The notes: generated from the letters alone by a model not told the origin. DNA of 54,019 bases from Microbacteriaceae bacterium (GCA_947373155.1 CANBWO010000010.1:1-54019), one strand, 5' to 3'; shown: positions 1-9,194, numbered from the stretch's first letter. Translations and numbers: made by a program.

Positions 1-320
1 ACAAAATAAGACAGCGCCATGATGGCGATCAGCACGGCGGAGTTTGCCAATAGCCAGAACTTGCGCTTGCCAGAATCATCGCTGCGACGACCAAAGATGG
101 GTGCACTTACCGCCACCAAAACCGAGGCAATGATGCTTCCTATTGAGAGGACGCTGGTGTTGGCATCCTTGTCGCCGAAGGCACTACTAGTGATGTACGT
201 AGCAAAGATGAAGGTCTGGATCATGGTTGGGTAAGGCTGCTCGGCCCAGTCCCAAAGTGCCCAGCTGAATGTTGCCAGTTTTGCCCTGCGGTTGGATGCG
301 CTTACGCCAGTGGAAGTCAT
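1..320 (-). CDS. MFS transporter, UMF1 family (N-terminal part; gene runs off the window)
   Basis: About 106 codons are present and the rest of the gene lies left of base 1. The N-terminus reads WALWDWAEQPYPTMIQTF, which resembles UMF1/Atg22-like MFS permeases, followed by hydrophobic helices and the loop GRRSDDSGKRKFW, which fits the MFS loop 2-3 motif. The start is the ATG at 320-318; a TAGGCT box lies exactly 6 nt upstream (332-327), suggesting a leaderless transcript. Substrate is unknown. It is divergent from dnaK, sharing the 321-561 intergenic region. Family call is good; the role is not known. Confidence 0.75.
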   Translation of the reverse strand, partial: MTSTGVSASNRRAKLATFSWALWDWAEQPYPTMIQTFIFATYITSSAFGDKDANTSVLSIGSIIASVLVAVSAPIFGRRSDDSGKRKFWLLANSAVLIAIMALSYF

Positions 321-409
321 GGCTTGAGCCTAGCGAAAGCAAGTGGCCACAGGGGTTAAGGCTTGATAACAACTGGCGTGATTGTTGGGCAATCGACAGT
401 TTCCTGAAA

Positions 410-430
410 GTTGAGTGTGAATGACTCAAC
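410..430. promoter_or_regulatory. HAIR operator 1 (HspR binding site)
   Basis: GTTGAGT, 7 nt, ACTCAAC is a perfect 7-bp inverted repeat. It matches the HAIR layout (consensus CTTGAGT-N7-ACTCAAG) bound by HspR in actinobacteria. hspR itself is the fourth gene of the operon downstream, so this is expected to be an autoregulatory heat-shock operator. Confidence 0.85.
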
Positions 431-445
431 TTTGGGGTCGGAATC

Positions 446-474
446 TTGACAATGTCAGAGGCTCATGTGAAACT
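446..474 (+). promoter_or_regulatory. candidate dnaK promoter
   Basis: TTGACA at 446-451 is a consensus -35. A 17-bp spacer leads to GAAACT (469-474), a poor -10. The second HAIR box begins at 473, so HspR bound there would cover the -10 and start site. The -35 is clear; the -10 is weak. Confidence 0.5.
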
Positions 475-493
475 TGAGTCCAAGCGGCTCAAC
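473..493. promoter_or_regulatory. HAIR operator 2 (HspR binding site)
   Basis: CTTGAGT, 7 nt, GCTCAAC: the left arm is exact consensus and the right arm matches five of seven. A third half-site GTTGAGT lies at 499-505. Centres of boxes 1 and 2 are 63 bp apart (about six helical turns), which would allow same-face binding. Confidence 0.75.
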
Positions 494-561
494 TTCCCGT
501 TGAGTCCAAAAACCAAAAACTTAGTCCCAAACCAACTAGGCAAGTAAACAAGGAGACAAAA

Positions 562-2397
562 ATGGCTCGTGCTGTAGGTATCGACCTAGGAACCACTAAC
601 TCGGCAGTATCTGTTCTAGAAGGTGGCGAACCAACCGTAATCGCCAACGCAGAAGGCTTCCGCACCACCCCATCGGTGGTTGCATTCACCAAGGATGGCG
701 AGGTGTTGGTTGGAGAAACCGCAAAGCGTCAGGCTGTAACCAACGTTGACCGCACCATTGCGTCGGTCAAGCGCCACATGGGAACCGACTGGAAGTTCTC
801 TGTGGACGACAAGAAGTACACCCCGCAAGAGATCTCGGCTCGAATCTTGGCCAAGCTAAAACGCGATGCAGAGACCTACCTTGGCGAGGCAGTAACCGAC
901 GCCGTAATCACCGTTCCTGCGTACTTCAACGACGCAGAGCGCCAGGCAACCAAGGAAGCCGGCGAGATCGCAGGCCTAAACGTTCTACGTATCATCAACG
1001 AGCCAACCGCTGCCGCGTTGGCCTACGGCCTAGACAAGGGTAAAGAAGACGAGCTCATTCTTGTATTCGACCTTGGTGGCGGTACCTTCGACGTCTCGCT
1101 TCTAGAAGTTGGAAAAGACGACGGCTTCAGCACCATCCAGGTTCGCAGCACCTCGGGCGACAACCGCCTTGGTGGAGACGACTGGGACCAGCGCCTGGTA
1201 GACCACCTGGCCAAGAAGTTCAAGGAGACCACCGGTGTAGACGTAAGCAAGGACAAGATTGCCCTGCAGCGTCTAAAGGAAGCAGCCGAGCAGGCCAAGA
1301 AGGAGCTTTCGCAGGCTACCTCGGCCAACGTTCAGTTGCCATACCTAAGCCTCACCGAGAACGGCCCAGCCAACCTCGATGAGACCATTACTCGCGCCCA
1401 GTTCGAGCAGCTAACCGCTGACTTACTAGAGCGCACCCGCAAGCCATTCAACGACGTAATCAAGGAAGCCGGCGTAAAGCTAGCCGACATCGACCACATC
1501 GTTTTGGTTGGTGGATCCACTCGTATGCCAGCAGTTGCCGAGCTAGTCAAGAGCCTCACCGGTGGCAAGGAAGCAAACAAGGGTGTGAACCCAGATGAGG
1601 TTGTAGCCGTTGGTGCTTCGCTTCAGGCCGGTGTTCTAAAGGGAGAGCGCAAAGACGTTCTGCTAATCGACGTAACCCCACTGAGCCTCGGTATCGAGAC
1701 CATGGGTGGCATCATGACCAAGCTGATCGAGCGCAACACCGCTATCCCAACCAAGCGTTCCGAGACCTTCACCACCGCGGCCGACAACCAGCCATCGGTG
1801 AGCATTCAGGTTTACCAGGGCGAGCGCGAGTTCACCCGCGACAACAAGTCGCTAGGAAACTTCGAGCTAACCGGTATCGCACCTGCACCACGCGGAGTTC
1901 CTCAGGTTGAGGTCACCTTCGACATCGATGCCAACGGAATTGTGCACGTAAGTGCCAAGGACAAGGGCACCGGTAAGGAGCAGTCCATGACCATCACCGG
2001 TGGATCCAGCCTGAGCAAGGATGACATCGAGCGCATGGTTAAGGAAGCCGAGGAGCACGCCGCAGAAGACAAGAAGCGTCGTGAAGACCAGGACACCAAG
2101 AACCAAGCCGAGCAGATGGTCTACCAGACCGAGAAGCTAATCAAGGAGAACGACGACAAGCTACCGGAGGACGTAAAGACCACCGTTCAGGCCGATGTCG
2201 ACGCTCTAAAGACCGCTCTTGCCGGAGACGACGTAGACGCAATCAAGGCAGCACTTGAAACCCTAAACACCAGCGCACAAAAGCTTGGCGAGGCAATCTA
2301 TGCGGCAGCAGCTGCGGAGACCCCAGCCGAAGGCGAAGCAGCTGGCGAAGACGTGGTTGACGCCGAGGTTGTAGACGACGAAGAAGAGAAGAAGTAA
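562..2397 (+). CDS. dnaK: chaperone DnaK (Hsp70)
   Basis: 611 aa, the usual length for Gram-positive DnaK. It is the cytosolic ATP-driven chaperone that binds exposed hydrophobic peptides with DnaJ and GrpE. The ATPase domain (about residues 1-370) shows GIDLGTTNS near the start, the phosphate loop [11 protein letters not shown] and [10 protein letters not shown]. The substrate-binding domain follows, then a helical lid and an acidic tail ending DDEEEKK. The ATG at 562 has AGGAGA at 551-556. It is first in dnaK-grpE-dnaJ-hspR-clpB and its stop overlaps the grpE start (TAATG). Leucine is mostly encoded by CTA, which is unusual for an actinobacterium. Confidence 0.98.
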   Translation: MARAVGIDLGTTNSAVSVLEGGEPTVIANAEGFRTTPSVVAFTKDGEVLVGETAKRQAVTNVDRTIASVKRHMGTDWKFSVDDKKYTPQEISARILAKLKRDAETYLGEAVTDAVITVPAYFNDAERQATKEAGEIAGLNVLRIINEPTAAALAYGLDKGKEDELILVFDLGGGTFDVSLLEVGKDDGFSTIQVRSTSGDNRLGGDDWDQRLVDHLAKKFKETTGVDVSKDKIALQRLKEAAEQAKKELSQATSANVQLPYLSLTENGPANLDETITRAQFEQLTADLLERTRKPFNDVIKEAGVKLADIDHIVLVGGSTRMPAVAELVKSLTGGKEANKGVNPDEVVAVGASLQAGVLKGERKDVLLIDVTPLSLGIETMGGIMTKLIERNTAIPTKRSETFTTAADNQPSVSIQVYQGEREFTRDNKSLGNFELTGIAPAPRGVPQVEVTFDIDANGIVHVSAKDKGTGKEQSMTITGGSSLSKDDIERMVKEAEEHAAEDKKRREDQDTKNQAEQMVYQTEKLIKENDDKLPEDVKTTVQADVDALKTALAGDDVDAIKAALETLNTSAQKLGEAIYAAAAAETPAEGEAAGEDVVDAEVVDDEEEKK

Positions 2398-2987
2398 TGG
2401 GCGACCAGGACAACTTTTCGAGCGACGCTTCCAGCGCCGAGTCGACAGAAGCTCCCGGCTCGCAGAGTGCAACCAATGCTTCACCAGAAGCTTCTTCTGA
2501 CTCGGCTGCCGATGCCGTAGATCCGATTGACGCGGCGCTCGCCGATTTGGTTGAGGACCTTGGTCCGATTTCCAAAGAGGCAGAGCTGCTGAACGATCTA
2601 CAGAGGCTCCAGGCTGAGTTCGTGAACTACAAGGCTCGCGTCGAACGCGACCGCGATGTGTCACGCAACAACGCCATTGCAGAAGTGCTTCGTGCTTTCC
2701 TTCCGGCACTAGACGACCTAGCACGTGCCGAGGCACACGGCGACCTCGAGGGGTCTCCGTTTGCTGCCGTAGCCAACAAGTTGCGCGCAGCCGGAGACAA
2801 GTTTGGGCTAAAGAGTTTTGCCGTAAAGGGCGATGCCTTCAACCCAGAACTTCACGATGCCCTTGTGCAGACTCCATCTGCAGAGGTAACCCAAAACACG
2901 GTTGCCGACGTAGTTGAACCTGGTTACCTGCTGGGCGAGCGCGTGATTCGCGCCGCCAAGGTAGCCGTTTTCATCCCTGCTGAGTAA
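2397..2987 (+). CDS. grpE: nucleotide exchange factor GrpE
   Basis: 196 aa. GrpE releases ADP from DnaK and so drives substrate release. An acidic, Ser/Ala-rich N-terminal tail (about residues 1-60) precedes a long helix (LLNDLQRLQAEFVNYKARVERD) and the C-terminal beta domain with the family motif FNPELHDAL and a VxPGY-like VVEPGYLLGERVIRAAKV. The ATG overlaps the dnaK stop by one base, so translation is probably coupled. The order dnaK-grpE-dnaJ-hspR is standard for actinobacteria. Confidence 0.97.
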   Translation: MGDQDNFSSDASSAESTEAPGSQSATNASPEASSDSAADAVDPIDAALADLVEDLGPISKEAELLNDLQRLQAEFVNYKARVERDRDVSRNNAIAEVLRAFLPALDDLARAEAHGDLEGSPFAAVANKLRAAGDKFGLKSFAVKGDAFNPELHDALVQTPSAEVTQNTVADVVEPGYLLGERVIRAAKVAVFIPAE

Positions 2988-3017
2988 TCAGCTCTAGAAG
3001 CGAAAGAGGAGGCACAC

Positions 3018-3953
3018 TTGGCTAGTCAAGACTGGTTCGATAAGGACTTTTACAAGATCCTTGGCGTCTCTAAAGACGTTTCCGAGGCCGAGCTCAAAAA
3101 GGTTTACCGTAAACTCGCTCGTCAGTATCACCCGGATTCAAACCCGGGTGATACTGCGGCTGAGGCAAAGTTCAAAGAGGTATCCGAGGCCTACTCGGTG
3201 CTCAGCGACCCAACCCAACGCAAAGAATACGATGCCGTGAAAGCCATGGGCGGAGGTGCCCGATTCACGGGTGCCGGACCAAACATGGGTGGCGGCGGAT
3301 TCGAAGACGTCTTTAGCAACCTTTTCGGTGGCGCAGGCGCTCGCGGTGGTTTCGGTGGGGGTGGATTCCCTGGCGGTTTCGGCGGCTTTGGTGGTCCAAC
3401 CGCCGGCGCAGATCTAACCGCCTCGGTCACCATTGATTTCATCGATGGCGTTCGCGGAGCTACCAAGAAGCTGAGCTTTCAAGGTGGCGAAGACGTAAGT
3501 TTCAAGGTCCCGGCCGGAGTCACCGACGGCTCCAAGATCAAGTTGCGCGGGCGGGGACAGCCATCGATGAATGGTGGACCAAACGGCGACATGATCGTGA
3601 CCGTCACGGTCAAGCCACACCCGATTTTTGTGCGCGATGGATTGAACATCCGTGTAAATGTGCCAATCACATTTGCCGAAGCAGTCCTTGGTGGCACCAT
3701 TCAGGTTCCAACTTTGGGTGGCGAACCGGTGAAACTCAAGGTGGCACCAGGCACTCCAAACGGTCGCGTTTTGCGCGTTAAGGGCAAGGGCGTTGTCACG
3801 GAGAAGCAGTCCGGAGACCTACTTGCCAGCGTAGAAGTGGCGGTTCCAAGTCACGTTTCGGCGGCGGCAGAGGACCTGCTAAAGCAATTTGCGGCCGAGT
3901 TACCAGACGAAGACCCGAGAGCAGAAATCCTGTTGAAGGCTGGGTTGCTCTAA
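3018..3953 (+). CDS. dnaJ: J-domain co-chaperone DnaJ without zinc-finger domain
   Basis: 311 aa. J domain at about residues 9-75 with the DnaK-stimulating HPD motif (YHPDSNPGD), then a Gly/Phe-rich stretch (about 80-135) and the two C-terminal beta domains. No CxxCxGxG repeats are present, so this is a type II (CbpA/DnaJ2-like) protein although it occupies the operon place where type I DnaJ is common. The start is TTG at 3018, supported by AGAGGAGG at 3005-3012. It stimulates DnaK ATPase and delivers substrates. Confidence 0.95.
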   Translation: MASQDWFDKDFYKILGVSKDVSEAELKKVYRKLARQYHPDSNPGDTAAEAKFKEVSEAYSVLSDPTQRKEYDAVKAMGGGARFTGAGPNMGGGGFEDVFSNLFGGAGARGGFGGGGFPGGFGGFGGPTAGADLTASVTIDFIDGVRGATKKLSFQGGEDVSFKVPAGVTDGSKIKLRGRGQPSMNGGPNGDMIVTVTVKPHPIFVRDGLNIRVNVPITFAEAVLGGTIQVPTLGGEPVKLKVAPGTPNGRVLRVKGKGVVTEKQSGDLLASVEVAVPSHVSAAAEDLLKQFAAELPDEDPRAEILLKAGLL

Positions 3954-3995
3954 CCGGCAACCAGCCAACTTCAGACCAAGGTCAAAGGAATGAGC

Positions 3996-4409
3996 ATGGA
4001 AGAAGTCAACGAAGACACTCCGCTGTTTGCCATTACCGTGGCGGCGGAGCTAGCCGAAATGCACGCGCAAACCCTGCGCCAGTACGACCGCCTGGGTTTA
4101 GTAGTGCCTAGCCGAACCGTTGGGCAAAGCCGGCGCTACACGTTGCGCAATGTAGCCCAGCTAAAAGAGATTGCCCAACTTAGCGCCGAAGGCCTAAGCC
4201 TCGAGGGAATCCGACGCGTTTTGGAACTGGAAAACCAGAACGCCGAACTCCGCAAGCGAGTCCGCGACCTGGAGTCGACGCTTGCAAACGAACTAATGAA
4301 CCGACCCGGAGCCCGCGTCTTTGCCGCCGGCGATCAGGGTGTCGTGAGCCTGGCTTCAGGCAAGCGTCCCGCTAAGAATTCCTCTGTCGTTTTATGGAGA
4401 GCCAAATGA
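3996..4409 (+). CDS. hspR: heat shock repressor HspR (MerR family)
   Basis: 137 aa from the ATG at 3996, which has AAAGGA (3984-3989) at good spacing; an in-frame ATG at 3990 is too close to that site. N-terminal MerR-type winged helix ([24 protein letters not shown]) is followed by a coiled coil ([18 protein letters not shown]). HspR represses the dnaK operon by binding HAIR boxes, with DnaK as co-repressor in studied actinobacteria. Both HAIR boxes are visible at 410-493. Its TGA overlaps the clpB ATG (ATGA), coupling the two. Confidence 0.95.
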   Translation: MEEVNEDTPLFAITVAAELAEMHAQTLRQYDRLGLVVPSRTVGQSRRYTLRNVAQLKEIAQLSAEGLSLEGIRRVLELENQNAELRKRVRDLESTLANELMNRPGARVFAAGDQGVVSLASGKRPAKNSSVVLWRAK

Positions 4410-6565
4410 GCCCCAACCAAAATCAAGGTCAAGAAGACCAAAAATCCGCCTTAGAAAAATACGGCGTCAACCTAACCGACATCGCTAAGGCAGGCAAACT
4501 AGACCCCGTAATCGGCCGCGATGCCGAGATTCGCCGCGTGAGCCAAGTGCTCAGCCGACGCACCAAAAACAACCCGGTGCTTATTGGTGAACCGGGAGTT
4601 GGAAAGACCGCAGTTGTCGAGGGCCTGGCCCAGCGCATTGTTGCCGGCGATGTTCCCGAGAGCCTCAAGGGCAAGCAGCTGATTAGCCTAGACCTAGCCG
4701 CACTGGTGGCTGGAGCCAAATACCGTGGTGAGTTCGAAGAGCGCCTCAAAGCCGTGCTTGCCGAAATCAATGCGGCTGAAGGCCAGGTAATCACCTTTGT
4801 AGATGAACTCCACACCCTGGTTGGTGCCGGTGCAGCCGATGGCTCCATGGATGCCAGCAACATGCTCAAGCCAATGTTGGCCCGAGGTGAACTGCGCCTG
4901 ATTGGTGCCACCACTTTGGATGAATACCGAGAGCGAATCGAACGTGACCCAGCTCTGGAACGACGATTCCAGCAGGTTTACGTGGGTGAGCCATCGGTGG
5001 TAGATACCATTGCCATTCTGCGTGGCCTAAAAGAGCGTTACGAGGCACACCACAAGGTGGCGATTGCCGACAGTGCTCTGGTTGCCGCCGCCACTTTGAG
5101 CAACCGGTACATCACAGGTCGTCAGCTGCCAGACAAAGCGATTGACCTAGTAGACGAAGCCGCCAGCCGTTTGCGCATGGAAATCGACAGTGCCCCGGTT
5201 GAGATCGATGAGCTCAGGCGCTCCGTGGATCGTCTCAAACTAGAAGAGCTGGCTCTGGCCAAAGAGAAAGACGCCGCCAGCAAGGACCGCCTAGAAAAAC
5301 TGCGCGAAGACCTAAAGGTTAAGAGTGCTGCCCTCAAGGAACTTTCGGCTCGCTGGGACAAAGAACGGGCTGAGCTTAACCGAATCGGTGAGCTAAAGAC
5401 CAAGTTGGATCAACTTCGCATCGATGCGGAACGCGCACAACGCGAGGGCAACCTCGAACTTGCTAGTCGCCTGCTCTATGGCGAAATCCCAACTCTTGAA
5501 AAGCAACTAGTTGCTGCGGAAACCGAAGAAGCCCAAGCAGGTGCTTCGGAGCGCATGGTGAACGATCAGGTGGCAGAAGACGACATCGCTGCCGTAGTTG
5601 CAGCCTGGACTGGAATCCCAGTTGGTCGTTTGCTAGCGGGTGAAACTCAGAAACTGCTTCATCTTGAAACCGAATTGGGTAAGCGCCTGATTGGTCAAAA
5701 GCGGGCGGTCAAGAGTGTGTCCGATGCGGTCCGTCGCACCAAAGCTGGAATCGCAGACCCGGATCGCCCAACCGGCTCTTTCTTGTTCCTTGGCCCAACT
5801 GGCGTAGGTAAGACCGAGCTGGCCAAGAGCCTGGCCGAGTTTCTTTTTGACGATGAAAAAGCCATGATTCGCATCGACATGAGCGAGTACGGCGAGAAGC
5901 ATTCGGTTAGCCGTTTGGTGGGCGCTCCTCCGGGATACATCGGCTACGAACAGGGTGGACAGCTAACCGAGGCGGTTCGCCGTCGCCCGTATTCGGTGGT
6001 GTTGCTTGATGAAGTTGAGAAAGCACACCCCGAGGTATTCGATGTGCTGTTGCAGGTGCTGGATGATGGCCGCCTCACCGATGGTCAAGGCAGAACCGTT
6101 GACTTCAAGAATGTGATTCTGATTCTGACCAGCAACCTTGGCAGCCAGTTCTTGGTTGACCCTGAGTTGACCACCGAACAAAAGGACCAGGCCGTGATGA
6201 CCATGGTTCGTGGTTCCTTCAAGCCTGAGTTCCTAAATCGCCTAGATGACATTGTGATCTTTAGCGCCTTAGACAAGAGCGAACTGGGTCAAATTGTTGA
6301 GCTGAACATAGATCGTTTGAGTAAACGCCTTGCCGAGCGCCGCCTGCAGTTGGCTGTCACGCCAGCAGCGCGCACTTGGCTTAGCGAGCATGGCTACGAC
6401 CCCATCTATGGAGCCAGGCCGTTGCGCCGCCTAATGCAACAGCAAATTGACGACCAACTGGCTAACTTGCTTTTGGCCGGTCAAGTGGGCGATGGCTCAC
6501 TGGTTCGGGTAGATGTGCGCAGCGATGACAATGGCCTTTTGGTTGAGCCAGCAGCATTGGCATAA
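4406..6565 (+). CDS. clpB: disaggregase ClpB, short form lacking the N-terminal domain
   Basis: 719 aa against roughly 860 for full-length ClpB. The first Walker A (GEPGVGKT) is at residues 61-68, about 140 residues earlier than usual, so the mobile N-domain with its two Clp repeats is absent. Remaining parts: AAA1 with Walker [15 protein letters not shown], pore loop KYRGEFEER, ClpB/Hsp104-type middle coiled coil (about 260-380), and AAA2 with GPTGVGKTE and [15 protein letters not shown]. The ATG at 4406 overlaps the hspR stop and has GGAGA at 4396-4400; an upstream ATG at 4394 lacks a ribosome site. It resolubilises aggregates with DnaK. Confidence 0.93.
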   Translation: MSPNQNQGQEDQKSALEKYGVNLTDIAKAGKLDPVIGRDAEIRRVSQVLSRRTKNNPVLIGEPGVGKTAVVEGLAQRIVAGDVPESLKGKQLISLDLAALVAGAKYRGEFEERLKAVLAEINAAEGQVITFVDELHTLVGAGAADGSMDASNMLKPMLARGELRLIGATTLDEYRERIERDPALERRFQQVYVGEPSVVDTIAILRGLKERYEAHHKVAIADSALVAAATLSNRYITGRQLPDKAIDLVDEAASRLRMEIDSAPVEIDELRRSVDRLKLEELALAKEKDAASKDRLEKLREDLKVKSAALKELSARWDKERAELNRIGELKTKLDQLRIDAERAQREGNLELASRLLYGEIPTLEKQLVAAETEEAQAGASERMVNDQVAEDDIAAVVAAWTGIPVGRLLAGETQKLLHLETELGKRLIGQKRAVKSVSDAVRRTKAGIADPDRPTGSFLFLGPTGVGKTELAKSLAEFLFDDEKAMIRIDMSEYGEKHSVSRLVGAPPGYIGYEQGGQLTEAVRRRPYSVVLLDEVEKAHPEVFDVLLQVLDDGRLTDGQGRTVDFKNVILILTSNLGSQFLVDPELTTEQKDQAVMTMVRGSFKPEFLNRLDDIVIFSALDKSELGQIVELNIDRLSKRLAERRLQLAVTPAARTWLSEHGYDPIYGARPLRRLMQQQIDDQLANLLLAGQVGDGSLVRVDVRSDDNGLLVEPAALA

Positions 6566-6568
6566 CTC

Positions 6569-7324
6569 GTGATTCATACTGGGCAAACGGCAGCCGAGGC
6601 CAAGCAGGCGTTAGCGGTTTTTGCCGATCCGATTCGCGCCAAGAATTCCAACTGGTTTTTCAAAACAGGTCCCGGCGAATACGGTGAGGGCGATGTTTTC
6701 ATCGGTGCCAAAGTTCCCCAGGTTAGGGCTGTTGGCAAAAGGTTTTTCTATTTGCCCTTGGAGGAGCTTCGTGAACTTGCCGAAAGCCCGGTTCACGAAG
6801 AACGCTTGATGGCAGCGCACATTTTGGCGGCCAGGTTTGCGTTGCTAAAACCAACCGCAGAAAACCAAAACGCTCGCCGGCAACTCTTTGAGTTCTATTT
6901 GGAACTTGGCCTAGAACAGCGATGGAATAACTGGGATTTGATCGACACCAGCGCCCCATACTTTGGCAGCTGGCTGATTGAACACCCTGATGACGCTCTG
7001 CTGGAGCGGCTGTCAAAATCCGATTCCCTCTGGGATCGCCGGCTAGCAGTGATGTTCACCTTCGCTCACATCCGTGCCGGAATTTTGGAGCCAACCCTGC
7101 GGCTGGCCAGAACTTTGCACAACGACAAACAAGACCTCATTCACAAGGCCGTTGGTTGGATGTTGCGTGAGCTTGGCAAAAAGAACATCGATGCCCTGCG
7201 CACCTACCTTGAGGAAATGGGTGCAACCATGGCTCGAACCCAACTGCGATACGCCATTGAGAAGCTTGGGCCGGGCGAGCGAGCGCACTTCATGGGGTTG
7301 GCTAAGGCCTCGGGAATCCGCTAA
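6569..7324 (+). CDS. DNA alkylation repair protein, AlkD-like HEAT-repeat family
   Basis: 251 aa, GTG start 3 nt after the clpB stop, so probably the last gene of the heat-shock operon. The family is made of HEAT-like helical repeats that bind DNA and excise bulky alkylpurines. Recognisable pieces are the N-terminal GAKVPQVRAVGKRF, the mid-protein NNWDLIDTSAPYFGSWL (containing the conserved W and D of AlkD-type proteins) and WDRRLAVMFTF. Length is close to AlkD (about 235 aa). Family assignment is firm; exact lesion specificity is not known. Confidence 0.88.
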   Translation: MIHTGQTAAEAKQALAVFADPIRAKNSNWFFKTGPGEYGEGDVFIGAKVPQVRAVGKRFFYLPLEELRELAESPVHEERLMAAHILAARFALLKPTAENQNARRQLFEFYLELGLEQRWNNWDLIDTSAPYFGSWLIEHPDDALLERLSKSDSLWDRRLAVMFTFAHIRAGILEPTLRLARTLHNDKQDLIHKAVGWMLRELGKKNIDALRTYLEEMGATMARTQLRYAIEKLGPGERAHFMGLAKASGIR

Positions 7325-7340
7325 ACTTTGAGGGCAACTG

Positions 7341-7429
7341 GGAGACGTCGCATAGCCCGGTCGAGTGCGCCTCACTGCTAATGAGGTAACCAAGAAATTG
7401 GTTCGGAGGTTCAAATCCTCTCGTCTCCG
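7341..7429 (+). tRNA. tRNA-Ser (anticodon GCU)
   Basis: Acceptor arm GGAGACG (7341-7347) pairs with CGTCTCC (7422-7428), discriminator G7429. The anticodon stem CCTCA/TGAGG encloses the loop CTGCTAA, giving anticodon GCU (reads AGC/AGU). A long variable arm (AACCAA/TTGGTT) is typical of serine tRNA. The T loop is TTCAAAT. No CCA is encoded. Confidence 0.93.
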
Positions 7430-7470
7430 CAAAACAAAATCCTCACCCTTTCGGGTGGGGATTTTTGTTT
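7416..7470 (+). repeat. direct repeat, copy 1: tRNA-Ser 3' end plus terminator
   Basis: 55 bp that recur at 7525-7579 (offset 109) with a single C/T difference. The copy spans the last bases of the tRNA T stem, the acceptor 3' strand and the terminator hairpin. Confidence 0.9.
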
Positions 7471-7471
7471 T
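7435..7471 (+). terminator. terminator after tRNA-Ser
   Basis: AAAATCCTCACCC, loop TTTC, GGGTGGGGATTTTTGTTTT forms a stem of about 12 bp with one T-G wobble, followed by a T-rich tail. Confidence 0.88.
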
Positions 7472-7500
7472 GATCTGGTGTGCTGGAGGATTTGGGAGGC

Positions 7501-7518
7501 GGCCGCGGTTAGGCGGCC
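7501..7518. other. GC-rich hairpin between the two repeat copies
   Basis: GGCCGC, loop GGTTAG, GCGGCC is a perfect 6-bp hairpin with no T tail. It sits in the unexplained 54 bp between the two copies of the tRNA-Ser 3' end. No function is assigned. Confidence 0.5.
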
Positions 7519-7524
7519 AACGGC

Positions 7525-7579
7525 TCCTCTCGTCTCCGCAAAACAAAATCCTCATCCTTTCGGGTGGGGATTTTTGTTT
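7525..7579 (+). repeat. direct repeat, copy 2: displaced tRNA-Ser 3' end plus terminator
   Basis: 54 of 55 bases are identical to 7416-7470. It is a tRNA 3' fragment without a tRNA body, the kind of scar left by tandem duplication or by insertion and loss of an element at a tRNA 3' end. Confidence 0.9.
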
Positions 7580-7600
7580 AAAGGCAGCTAACCCAAAAGA

Positions 7601-7630
7601 AAAACCCCGCCGATTCCTCGGCGGGGTTTT
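7601..7630. terminator. bidirectional terminator, mainly for arsC
   Basis: AAAACCCCGCCG and CGGCGGGGTTTT form a 12-bp stem with A-run and T-run on either side, so it can work in both directions. It lies just after the arsC stop on the minus strand. Confidence 0.9.
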
Positions 7631-7649
7631 GCACATCAAATGCCGATTC

Positions 7650-8060
7650 TTAGAACTTGGCGTCGATCTCTGCAATAAGTGCCTCAACCTTGGCGCGAAT
7701 CTCATCGCGGATTGGACGCACTGCGTCTACGCCCTTGCCGGCTGGGTCATCTAGTGGCCAGTCAAGGTAGGTCTTACCTGGGAAGAACGGGCACTTGTCG
7801 CCGCAACCCATGGTGATCACGTAGTCGGAATCCTTCACGGCTTCATCGGTTAGAACCTTTGGGCTGTTGTTGGCAATGTCGATGCCCTCCTCGGCCATAG
7901 CTGCAATAGCCGATGGATTGATCTGATCCTTTGGTTCGGTTCCAGCCGATAGCACCTGAACGCGGTCGCCCGCCAAAGCCTGCAGGTAGCCCGCGGCCAT
8001 CTGTGAACGGCCAGCGTTGTGAACGCAAACGAAAAGTACTGCTGCTTTTTTGTCTGACAT
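7650..8060 (-). CDS. arsC: arsenate reductase ArsC (low-molecular-weight phosphatase fold)
   Basis: 136 aa. Reduces arsenate to arsenite in the cytosol. The phosphatase-type P-loop is VCVHNAGRS (C-x5-R), with the catalytic Cys near residue 12. The later MGCGDKCPF supplies further Cys residues and DWPLDDPAGK contains the catalytic Asp region. AGGAG lies just upstream of the ATG at 8060. It is the last gene of the aquaporin-arsC-arsC operon, 11 bp after the second arsC-like gene, and is followed by a strong terminator. Whether thioredoxin or mycothiol is the electron donor cannot be read from sequence alone. Confidence 0.93.
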   Translation of the reverse strand: MSDKKAAVLFVCVHNAGRSQMAAGYLQALAGDRVQVLSAGTEPKDQINPSAIAAMAEEGIDIANNSPKVLTDEAVKDSDYVITMGCGDKCPFFPGKTYLDWPLDDPAGKGVDAVRPIRDEIRAKVEALIAEIDAKF

Positions 8061-8071
8061 GTTTACTCCTG

Positions 8072-8494
8072 TTAGTTGTTTACAAGCTCTTGGTAAAGGG
8101 CATCGATGCGCTTCACGATGTCGTCGCGCACGATACGGGTCTGGGCCAGTTTGTCACCGTCGGCTGCGGTTGGCTCTGGAGTGAGCCAGGTCTCGATTGT
8201 TCCGTTCATTCCTTCAACCGGTGTCAACTTGGCCTCGTTGCCCAGAATCACAATTCGATCCACCGTGTTGAAAACTTCATCGGTGATTGGTTTTGGGTAT
8301 TCGCCGGTCATCAAAACACCAAGCTCGCCCACGGCGGTTTCCGCTTCAAAGTTCAATGCGTCTCCCGGGTGGGTTCCGCCAGAAAGCACCTGCACCGAAT
8401 CGCCAGCCTTGGCTCGCATCAACGCGGCGGCCATCTGTGATTTACCGGCGTTGTGGACACATACAAAAAGCACCGATGGATTAGTTGCTGACAT
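8072..8494 (-). CDS. ArsC-like protein, probably arsenate-mycothiol transferase type
   Basis: 140 aa, paralogous to the downstream arsC. The P-loop reads VCVHNAGKS, so the Arg of the C-x5-R loop is Lys. It has no second or third redox Cys (the region equivalent to CGDKC is GNEAK), which is expected if resolving thiols come from mycothiol and mycoredoxin, as in actinobacterial transferases. A ribosome site (AAGGAA) precedes the ATG at 8494. Its start overlaps the aquaporin gene by 14 bp. The alternative is a protein-tyrosine phosphatase of unknown substrate, but the operon argues for arsenate. Confidence 0.82.
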   Translation of the reverse strand: MSATNPSVLFVCVHNAGKSQMAAALMRAKAGDSVQVLSGGTHPGDALNFEAETAVGELGVLMTGEYPKPITDEVFNTVDRIVILGNEAKLTPVEGMNGTIETWLTPEPTAADGDKLAQTRIVRDDIVKRIDALYQELVNN

Positions 8495-9143
8495 TCGTGA
8501 TTCCTTTTACTAGTGCAAAGCCAAGAACTGCCCCAACCAACTGAGCCAAAATAAATGGCGCAACCGAGTCTGGTGCGATGCCGGCGAAGGTGTTGCTAAA
8601 AATGCGGCCAACCGTGACGGCCGGGTTGGCAAATGAGGTACTTGAGGTAAAGAAGTAAGCGGAGCCGATCCAGGCTGGAACTGCCACCGGAATGTAGTTG
8701 CCTTGCCCGCGCTCAGATAGCACACCGATGACCACAATCAGCCCGGCAGTGGCAACCGCCTCGCCAATCAGGGTGCCGGTCGATGTTCTCTGGTGGGTAG
8801 CTATGGAAATCGCACTTAAATTGAACATCAAATTCGCCAGAATAGCGCCGAAAATAGCTCCAAATACCTGAGCAACAAAATATCCAAGTGCCTGCGCACC
8901 CGACAGCCCTTTGCCCAACCACTGAGTTAGGGAAACCACGGGGTTGAAGTGCGCGCCGCTGATCGGCCCAATCACCATAATCAGCAGACCCAGAGCGAAA
9001 ATGGTGGAAAAGGCATTTATGATCAGCGCCACACCCGAGTCCGCAGACAGGCTCGTACCCATGATTCCAGACCCGACCACAACTGCAACTAGCGAGGCTG
9101 TGCCTACAAGTTCTGCAATTAGCTTGGTAACGATTTTGGTCAC
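8481..9143 (-). CDS. aquaporin-family channel, AqpS-like arsenite exit channel
   Basis: 220 aa with about six membrane helices. The two half-helix motifs are FNPVVS (NPA variant, NPV) and ANPAVTVG. In ars operons lacking ArsB/Acr3, such as that of Sinorhizobium meliloti, an aquaglyceroporin lets arsenite leave the cell; no ArsB or Acr3 is seen here, so the same role is inferred. The start is GTG at 9143. It heads the minus-strand ars operon and is divergent from arsR across two operators. It also resembles glycerol facilitators, but context favours arsenite. Confidence 0.85.
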   Translation of the reverse strand: MTKIVTKLIAELVGTASLVAVVVGSGIMGTSLSADSGVALIINAFSTIFALGLLIMVIGPISGAHFNPVVSLTQWLGKGLSGAQALGYFVAQVFGAIFGAILANLMFNLSAISIATHQRTSTGTLIGEAVATAGLIVVIGVLSERGQGNYIPVAVPAWIGSAYFFTSSTSFANPAVTVGRIFSNTFAGIAPDSVAPFILAQLVGAVLGFALVKGITNVSN

Positions 9144-9161
9144 GAATACACCCTGAATTAA

Positions 9162-9181
9162 ATAGACAACTATCTATGTTT
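9162..9181. promoter_or_regulatory. ArsR operator copy 1
   Basis: ATAGAC-AACT-ATCTAT followed by GTTT. This is an inverted repeat (5 of 6 pairs) and a close copy of the site at 9195, 33 bp away, or three helical turns. Both sites lie between the divergent aquaporin and arsR starts. Confidence 0.8.
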
Positions 9182-9194
9182 TACAGTAGCAAAG

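Noticed and set aside
7501-7530. A second, decayed tRNA in the spacer before repeat copy 2
   Set aside because: The hairpin GGCCGC/GCGGCC does not fit a tRNA arm and no cloverleaf could be drawn.
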